In this document: one piece after another, positions 13,961 through 18,941 of the stretch
How the letters are laid out: the number at the start of each line of letters is the position of its first letter
Numbering within the stretch: position 1 is the stretch's first letter
DNA from: DATDCY01 sp031406795 [NCBI: Candidatus Rokuibacteriota bacterium]
Lineage (GTDB): Bacteria > JAUVQV01
DNA: 18,941 bases
Direction of reading: 5' to 3'
NCBI GenBank assembly: GCA_031406795.1
Contig: JANOHV010000247.1
Span: forward strand, 1-18,941
Made by a program: the position numbers and the translations under genes
Notes under the pieces: model-generated
The model's database searches: none
Told to the model about the DNA's origin: nothing
Seen by the model: the letters and a program-made list of their open reading frames with translations, nothing else

Positions 13961-16054
13961 TTACTTCCAGTGGAAGACCCAGACCGAGAGCATCAGCAGC
14001 AGCAGGGCCAGGCCGATGCAGAGCGCGACCATCCCGAAGATCCGGGCGGCCGTGTACTGCCAGGGCAGCACGTGCATCCCCATCTCCCTCTCCAGCTCCC
14101 CGGAGGCCTTGAGCCGCTCGTACTCCAGCGGCCGCTCGTGCTTGAGCTCGTCCACGTGCACCCGACCGGTGAAGATCACGAAGTCCATCGGGAACTTCTC
14201 CGGCCGCAGATGGCTGTTGAAGAAGTGGATCGAGAAGATGAACCCGGTCGCGAGCAGCGCCTCGTCGGAGTGGATGATCATCGCCACGTTGAATGCCCAG
14301 CCCGGCAGCAGCTTCGCGGCGAACGCCGGGAACCAGAGCACGAGCCCCGAAACCCCGATCATCCCGACTCCCCAGAATACCGCCCAGTAATCGAACTTCT
14401 CCCAGTAGGTGTACCGGTCGAACTTCGGGCGCGGCCCCATGCCGAAGAACCACTTGATCTGGCCGATCATGTCCTCCGCGTCCTTGAGCTGGGGCACCAT
14501 CGAACCCGGCCCCCAGAACAGCCCCTTTTCGCCCCTGAGCACGCGGCGGAACAGGCTGCCCAGGTGCAGCGCGAAGTAGATGAAGGTCACGATGCCCATC
14601 AGCCGGTGCAGGTAGCCGGCGGTCTGGAAGCCGCCGAGATACGAAGCGATGGTCTTCGCCCAGGGCGTGTAGCTGAACTTCAGCGGGATGCCCGTCATGG
14701 CCAGCGTCAGGAAACTGACGATCACCAGGAAATGCAGCGTGCGCTCGAAGAGGCGGAAGCGCCAGACCATCTTCTCCTCGGTCATCTTCAGCGGCGGCGC
14801 CTTCTGTTTCTCCTTGAGCGAGCGCAGCAGCCAGAGCAGCGTGTGCAGGCCGAAGAAGCCGAAGGTGCCGAAGAGCAGCCCGGTCATCCCGTAGTAGACG
14901 TAGAAGAGAATCGGGTAGTTCTTGCGGTCCTTGTGGTCGCCGTGGGGCTGGTATTTCGTGAAGTTCTCGTTGGCGCCCGGGTGGCACTTCTGGCAGGTCT
15001 TGACCTTGTTCGCCCCGGCGGCCAGCGTCGACTTCGGGTCCTTGTCCGGCAGGATGTTGTGCGAGCCGTGGCAGTCGCTGCAGCGGGCGACCTTGGCGTA
15101 GCCCAGGGCCGTGACCTGCCCGTGGTACGTCTCCCGGTAGGTGTCCAGCCGGTCGGAGTGGCAGGTGCCGCACTCGTTCAGGTTGTGCAGCTTCCAGTCG
15201 TCGCCGGAGATCCGCACGATGCTGTGCGAGTGGTGGCAGACCGTGCAGGTGGGCGCGCTCTTCCCGTTGGGGAGCTTCGCCCCGCTGCTCAGCGCCTTGC
15301 CGTGCACGCTTTCATTGAACTGGGCGAGCACGCCGCTGTGGCAGCCGCCGCAGGTCGTGCGGATGTTGTCGTGGTTGATCCTGGACTTCGGGTCGGTGTG
15401 CGGCAGGATGTCGTGCGTGCCGTGACAATCGTTGCAGACCGCCGAGACGACGAGCCCGGACTTCAGAACCGCCTGGCCGTGGATGCTCTGCTTGTAGCGG
15501 CTGTACGGGTCCGGCGCGATGCCCGGCCCCATGTCCTCTTCGGGAACGTTGATGTTGGCCTTCTTGATCAACTCCAGGTTGCCGTGACACTTCCCGCAGG
15601 TCTCCGGGAGGTTCAGCGGGTAGACCTGGGAGCGCGCGTCGTTCGGCGGGAAGATGTTGTGCATCCCGTGGCAGTTGGTGCAGGAGGCGACGAACTTGTT
15701 GCCGGCCGCCTTCTTCGTGCCGTGGATGCTCTTCGCGTAGATCGCGTCCACCTTGTCGTGGCACTGCGAACACTCGACCTTCTTCAGCGGCGCGTCGTGC
15801 GGCACATCCTTGATGTCGCCGTGGCACTCAGTGCAGTCCACGTCGGCGTGGACGGTCTGGTCGAAGAGTTTCTCGTCGACCGTAGGGCCCTCGGTTCCGT
15901 CGTGGCACCCGAAGCAATCCGTGCGGTCCAGGGCGGACGCCGGCGCCGGCCACAGAGCCCCGACCGCCGCGATCAGAGCGGCGATGGCGAACATGGTCCA
16001 GGCGCGAAACATTGGAGCGTTGCGCGCCCCGCGTGCTGCCGAAGCTCTCTGCAT
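13961..16054 (-). CDS. CbcL-like multiheme cytochrome c / cytochrome b fusion (11 CXXCH), probable menaquinol oxidoreductase
   Basis: The protein has 697 residues from ATG 16054, which has AGGGGGG six bases upstream; an ATG two codons earlier is also possible. A signal peptide (about 15-42, cleavage near PASA-LD) exports the heme domain to the periplasm. Eleven CXXCH motifs start at Cys47, 74, 95, 125, 153, 207, 235, 270, 295, 325 and 354. The last ten form five tandem pairs, each preceded by an S/T-hydrophobic-His motif (TVH 67, SIHG 109, SIHG 190, SVHG 249, TYHG 309) that may supply distal heme ligands. After a helix at about 383-410 comes a cytochrome b domain of FdnI/HydC type with candidate heme-b histidines 441, 483, 497, 595 and 610. 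Geobacter CbcL, which passes electrons from menaquinol to periplasmic cytochromes, has this design but with nine c-type motifs as I recall. A role at the start of an extracellular or low-potential electron chain is inferred. Transcribed alone. Confidence 0.9.
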   Translation of the reverse strand: MQRASAARGARNAPMFRAWTMFAIAALIAAVGALWPAPASALDRTDCFGCHDGTEGPTVDEKLFDQTVHADVDCTECHGDIKDVPHDAPLKKVECSQCHDKVDAIYAKSIHGTKKAAGNKFVASCTNCHGMHNIFPPNDARSQVYPLNLPETCGKCHGNLELIKKANINVPEEDMGPGIAPDPYSRYKQSIHGQAVLKSGLVVSAVCNDCHGTHDILPHTDPKSRINHDNIRTTCGGCHSGVLAQFNESVHGKALSSGAKLPNGKSAPTCTVCHHSHSIVRISGDDWKLHNLNECGTCHSDRLDTYRETYHGQVTALGYAKVARCSDCHGSHNILPDKDPKSTLAAGANKVKTCQKCHPGANENFTKYQPHGDHKDRKNYPILFYVYYGMTGLLFGTFGFFGLHTLLWLLRSLKEKQKAPPLKMTEEKMVWRFRLFERTLHFLVIVSFLTLAMTGIPLKFSYTPWAKTIASYLGGFQTAGYLHRLMGIVTFIYFALHLGSLFRRVLRGEKGLFWGPGSMVPQLKDAEDMIGQIKWFFGMGPRPKFDRYTYWEKFDYWAVFWGVGMIGVSGLVLWFPAFAAKLLPGWAFNVAMIIHSDEALLATGFIFSIHFFNSHLRPEKFPMDFVIFTGRVHVDELKHERPLEYERLKASGELEREMGMHVLPWQYTAARIFGMVALCIGLALLLLMLSVWVFHWK

Positions 16055-16123
16055 CTGCATCCCCCCTGCGTGCGTGAACTCCCGTTCGCTGTCGATCAGC
16101 GGATCCTGGCGAAAAACGCCGAA

Positions 16124-16153
16124 ATCGTTGCATGCTCCAACATTGGCTGTCAA
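16124..16153 (-). promoter_or_regulatory. Candidate promoter of the multiheme cytochrome gene
   Basis: A perfect TTGACA -35 (16153-16148, minus strand) is followed after 17-18 bases by a weak -10 (CAACGA or AACGAT). A consensus -35 with a poor -10 is compatible with an activated promoter. The leader would be about 65 bases long. Confidence 0.5.
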
Positions 16154-16174
16154 GAACCAAAATGGAATCCCGCC

Positions 16175-16192
16175 GTAATATCTAGGGATTAC
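16175..16192. promoter_or_regulatory. Dyad GTAAT-N8-ATTAC upstream of the cytochrome promoter
   Basis: A 5-bp perfect inverted repeat with an 8-base spacer lies about 22 bp upstream of the TTGACA box, where an activator would bind. It sits in the most AT-rich part of the intergenic region 16061-16255. A specific regulator is not identified. Confidence 0.4.
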
Positions 16193-16255
16193 GCGACCGC
16201 CACAAATCAGCCCAACCGCTCATGGAGTCGTCGTTCAAACTTTAATGGTAACTGC

Positions 16256-17902
16256 TCAGGAGGTATTCCGCCTCGAAAAGCGATCTTCAGGGGCCCGGCG
16301 GGAAACACGCGGGATAGCGCCTCGCGTAAAGCAATCCGGCCCGTCCCGCGAACTCCGGCAGCGTTCGCTGGTAGACGCCGAGAACCCCGTCCACCAGCCG
16401 GCAGGGTTCGGCCGGCTGCAGCCGCGCCGGGTCCTCGACGATTCTGGCCAGCGGCTCGAACTCACGCTCCAGCCGCTCCACGGGCCCCACGCCACCGGCC
16501 GGGGATAGCGATCGTTGATCCAGGCGGCAAGCAGCCGGTGCCAGGCCGCCTCCGCGAGCCGACCCCGTGCGTCGAGCGCGAATGAGAGGTTCATCTGACC
16601 CCGGATCGCCTTCGGCTCCACCCGCACCGCGTGTTCCCACAGGGCAGCCTCGGCGTGCCAGGGCCGTTGGGCGAGGACGCCCGCGCCGAAGAGAATCGCA
16701 ACGAGCGCCGTCGCTGCCGGCCGCCGCACGCGGTCCGAAGCCCAGCGCCACAGCACGCCGGCCGCCAGCGCGCCGACGGCCATCGTCGCGGGGTAGAGGA
16801 GCCTCTCGGGCAGGTCCGTCGGCATCCGCACGGGAAATCCGGAGACCTGAACGAGCGGGCCCGCGAGCAGGACCAGCGCCAGCAGGGTGGTCCGCTCCCG
16901 CCGGCGCGCCGCCACGACGACCCCCGCGACCAGCCCGGCGAGCGCCACGAGGCCGAGCAGCGCGTACGGGCCGAGCGTGCGTCCGCTCAGATCGATCGCC
17001 GCGTAGCCGTGCACCGGGGAGAGGCCGGCCGGGACCGACAGCAGCGCCGCGGCCCGGCCCACGAGGTGCGCGCCGAGCGCCGGCCGCTGCCAGCCCTCGG
17101 CCGTGTAGGACAGGCTGTTGTTCCAGTGCACCGTCGAGCGCGGAAGCGAGAGTTGGGCGATCACGAAAGCGGCGCAGACCGCCAGCACGACGGCGGCCGA
17201 ACGCGCCCTGCGCCCGAGCGGCTCGTCCCGGAACGCGATCAGCACGAGGGCCCCCGCCCCGAACACGACCGCCGACTCCTTGACCAGGCAGCCAGCGAGG
17301 AGCACCGCCGCGCCGAGGCTGCCGGGAAACCTGCCGGCGCGGACGCAAACCTCAAGCGCGAGGAGACCGAGGCAGGCCGCGAGGATGTCGGACTGACCGA
17401 CGATCCCGCCCACGGCCTCGGCGTGGGCCGGGTGCACCGCGAAGAGCGCCGCGGCGGCGGCGAGCGCACCGTCGGGCGCGTGAAGCGCGCGGCCCAGACG
17501 CCAGAACAGGACGACGGCGAGGGCGTGGAGCGCCAGCGAGAGCAGGCGGTACGCCGCGGCCTCGTCGGGGAAGACGCGCCAGACCGCGCGCCAGAGCAGG
17601 GGCGAGAGGGGCCGGTAAGAGGAGATCCCACCGGCGGCGAGCGGCTCGCCCCAGACGGAGCTGCGGAAGGCGTCGAGCACGCCGACGTCGCCCTGGACGA
17701 TCGGGTTTTCGAGGATCGCCGCCCGGTCGTCGAAGACAAACCCGCCGTCGAGCGTCACCGCCCCGACGCAGACGGCCAGCAGCAGCGCCGGCAGCAGCCC
17801 GGGTGCGCGCCGCCGGGCCGGTCCCCGCGCGCCGGCCGCCGGCTCCGCGTCCGTCAGTTCGCTCGAGCGGGGCACCACGGAGGATCGGCTACTGGCGCCC
17901 AT
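16256..17902 (-). CDS. TMTC-like GT-C membrane glycosyltransferase, apparently frameshifted near the C-terminus
   Basis: The start is ATG 17902, with AAGGA 7 bp upstream; an upstream ATG (17953) lacks a ribosome-binding site. The protein is a multi-pass membrane protein with the signature of TMTC-type O-mannosyltransferase-like proteins. A first outside loop carries the Asp pair in GGFVFDDRAAILENP (Asp58, Asp59), then SSYRPLSPL, then HPAHAEAVGGIVGQSDILAA (157-176), and near the end LPERLLYPATM. After the membrane part comes one TPR-like unit (LWEHAVRVEPKAIRGQMNLSFAL). GT-C enzymes transfer sugars from lipid-linked donors to acceptors outside the membrane. After about NDRYPRP the frame turns into Ser/Arg/Trp-rich sequence unlike the rest. 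The neighbouring frame instead reads VERLEREFEPLARIVEDPARL and ends at 16287. A one-base deletion between about 16480 and 16510 would explain this. It could be real or a sequencing error in a G/C run. Confidence 0.75.
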   Translation of the reverse strand: MGASSRSSVVPRSSELTDAEPAAGARGPARRRAPGLLPALLLAVCVGAVTLDGGFVFDDRAAILENPIVQGDVGVLDAFRSSVWGEPLAAGGISSYRPLSPLLWRAVWRVFPDEAAAYRLLSLALHALAVVLFWRLGRALHAPDGALAAAAALFAVHPAHAEAVGGIVGQSDILAACLGLLALEVCVRAGRFPGSLGAAVLLAGCLVKESAVVFGAGALVLIAFRDEPLGRRARSAAVVLAVCAAFVIAQLSLPRSTVHWNNSLSYTAEGWQRPALGAHLVGRAAALLSVPAGLSPVHGYAAIDLSGRTLGPYALLGLVALAGLVAGVVVAARRRERTTLLALVLLAGPLVQVSGFPVRMPTDLPERLLYPATMAVGALAAGVLWRWASDRVRRPAATALVAILFGAGVLAQRPWHAEAALWEHAVRVEPKAIRGQMNLSFALDARGRLAEAAWHRLLAAWINDRYPRPVAWGPWSGWSVSSSRWPESSRTRRGCSRPNPAGWWTGFSASTSERCRSSRDGPDCFTRGAIPRVSRRAPEDRFSRRNTS

Positions 17903-17982
17903 AAGAATTTCCTTCCGCGACCCGCACGGTCGCCCTCCGCCGAGTAGACCCAACTGACGGTGTTTCAGCCCTGATGCGGCCG

Positions 17983-18011
17983 ATTCTCGTGGCGAAGACC
18001 GTAGGTGTCAA
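17983..18011 (-). promoter_or_regulatory. Sigma70-type promoter for the GT-C gene
   Basis: Minus strand: TTGACA (18011-18006), 17-base spacer, GAGAAT (17988-17983). The start would be near 17976, giving a leader of about 74 bases to the ATG at 17902. Confidence 0.6.
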
Positions 18012-18299
18012 GTTCAACTCCCCGGGGAGCTTGTCGCTTCAGGGACGCACTGGACGGAGGGGTGGCGCGGAGGGGAGGTCTCCAGCGGGTGAGCGGCGCG
18101 AGGCCAATGAGGAAGTACCAGCGTGGCTTCTCCGGCACGCGATCCGATCGCATGCCGAACGAGACCGTGAGCACCAAGACAGCCAGCGACCATCGACGAG
18201 AGGGCGAATGGTCGAGTCGATGGTGGTCCGCAGCGACCACCCCAGCGGCGGGGTGGCAGGCAGGACCCCGTAGTCCGTGCAGGAACGTCGTCCGGATCC
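18012..18299. other. Structured intergenic region between divergent promoters, no gene recognised
   Basis: I find no convincing gene on either strand. The region carries several inverted repeats. One is a 25-bp near-palindrome at 18133-18157 (CGGCA/TGCCG flanking GCGATC-C-GATCGC, one mismatched pair). Another is CCATCGAC (18190-18197) with GTCGATGG (18216-18223). A third is GGTGGTC (18222-18228) with GACCACC (18235-18241). It could be an operator cluster, an untranslated RNA, or a remnant of a mobile element. Confidence 0.45.
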
Positions 18300-18329
18300 T
18301 TGACGACCCCGCCCCTCCCCGCCTACCAT
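18300..18329 (+). promoter_or_regulatory. Candidate promoter for galU
   Basis: TTGACG (18300-18305) and TACCAT (18324-18329) are separated by 18 bases. The start would be near 18336, giving a leader of about 58 bases before galU. Confidence 0.5.
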
Positions 18330-18393
18330 GGAAGCCATCGCGGTACTCCACGCTTGTCGGAGCGCCGAACGCGTCGTCACCATGGAGGGTTTC

Positions 18394-18941
18394 ATGAGCA
18401 GCATTGTGAAGGCTGTGTTTCCCGTGGGCGGGCTCGGAACGCGATTTCTCCCGGCGACCAAGGCCTCCCCGAAGGAGATGCTCCCGCTCGTCGACAAGCC
18501 GTTGATCCAGTACGTGGTCGAAGAGGCGCACCTGTCGGGGATCACCGATGCGATCTTCGTGACCGGCCGCGGCAAGCGCGCCATCGAGGACCACTTCGAC
18601 ACCATCTTCGAACTCGAACACACCCTCGACAAGAAGGGCAACCGCAAGCTGCTCGAGGAAGTCCGCAAGATCACCCAGCTGGCGAACTTCTCCTACGTGC
18701 GCCAGGGCGAGCCGCTCGGCCTCGGCCACGCGATCCTCTGCGCGCGCAACCTGGTCGGCAACGACCCCTTCGCCGTCCTGCTCGGCGACGACATCATCCG
18801 CGCCCGGGTGCCCGTGCTCAAGCAGCTGATGCGGGCCTTCAAGAAGCACGGCGGCCCCGTGCTCGCGGTGCAGCGCGTCACGGGCCCGGGCATCAGCGAC
18901 TACGGCGTGATCAAGGGCACGCGCATCGACGAGCGCACGTT
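18394..18941 (+). CDS. galU: UTP--glucose-1-phosphate uridylyltransferase, partial (right edge)
   Basis: The first 182 codons are present. The enzyme joins UTP and glucose-1-phosphate to give UDP-glucose, the donor for lipopolysaccharide, capsule and other glycans, in the cytoplasm. The nucleotidyltransferase signature is clear: [23 protein letters not shown] (residues 8-30), then [31 protein letters not shown] (102-117), and LLGDDI (129-134). The ATG at 18394 has GGAGGG four bases upstream. An in-frame ATG at 18382 would add four residues but overlaps that ribosome-binding site. It is divergent from the GT-C glycosyltransferase, with which it may share an envelope-glycan role (inference). 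Confidence 0.95.
   Translation, partial: MSSIVKAVFPVGGLGTRFLPATKASPKEMLPLVDKPLIQYVVEEAHLSGITDAIFVTGRGKRAIEDHFDTIFELEHTLDKKGNRKLLEEVRKITQLANFSYVRQGEPLGLGHAILCARNLVGNDPFAVLLGDDIIRARVPVLKQLMRAFKKHGGPVLAVQRVTGPGISDYGVIKGTRIDERT

Noticed and set aside
16055-16153. Upstream TTG start for the cytochrome gene
   Set aside because: That TTG is part of the TTGACA promoter box; the ATG at 16054 has a good ribosome-binding site and places the signal peptide properly.
13844-16585. A very long plus-strand open frame (913 codons) opposite the cytochrome gene
   Set aside because: It is antisense to a gene with eleven CXXCH motifs, is rich in Val, Arg, Glu and His as expected from reversed codons, and has no recognisable domain or start signal.
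17965-18849. A minus-strand open frame overlapping galU and the intergenic region
   Set aside because: Most of it is antisense to galU; the remaining part has no recognised domain and includes the GT-C promoter.
1-18941. tRNA, rRNA, riboswitch, integrase or complete insertion sequence
   Set aside because: None could be recognised by reading both strands; no transposase-like protein motifs were found.

Overview
The window is very GC-rich, tightly packed bacterial DNA. It holds a Ras-like MglA GTPase, c-di-GMP enzymes, a DUF4388 (PatA-like) protein and a CbcL-type multiheme cytochrome. Together these suggest a metal- or anaerobically respiring member of the former Deltaproteobacteria (Desulfobacterota/Myxococcota-like), or a lineage with a similar gene set. 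No rRNA or marker gene settles this, so the assignment is inference.

Positions 1-7514 (minus strand) are one compact six-gene run with overlapping or nearly touching reading frames. In transcription order they are a DUF4388 membrane protein, a pseudo-receiver/GAF/GGDEF diguanylate cyclase, a Cache/HAMP/HD-GYP phosphodiesterase, a FecR/Ig-like membrane-anchored protein, a TPR lipoprotein, and an MglA-type GTPase with an unusual proline-rich tail that runs off the left edge. The set puts c-di-GMP synthesis, c-di-GMP breakdown and a polarity-type GTPase in one apparent transcription unit. This is the best candidate here for an undescribed signalling system controlling motility, pili or the envelope.

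Positions 7515-13910 hold a membrane TPR/zinc-cluster protein (minus), an OsmC-family protein (plus) and an M16 metalloprotease pair (minus: one zinc-active subunit, one without the zinc motif). Between them lie copies of a short interspersed repeat family with imperfect terminal inverted repeats, plus small GC-rich hairpin elements. One compound copy sits exactly at the start of the inactive M16 gene. Another sits about 10 bp upstream of the six-gene operon.

Positions 13911-16255 hold an 11-CXXCH cytochrome c fused to a cytochrome b membrane domain. It has its own candidate promoter and a clear intrinsic terminator, and is probably an inner-membrane menaquinol oxidase that feeds extracellular electron transfer. 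Positions 16256-17902 encode a TMTC-like GT-C glycosyltransferase whose last ~70 codons appear frameshifted. A structured intergenic region with divergent promoters follows, and then galU, cut by the right edge. The long plus-strand open frames opposite these genes are GC-driven shadows.
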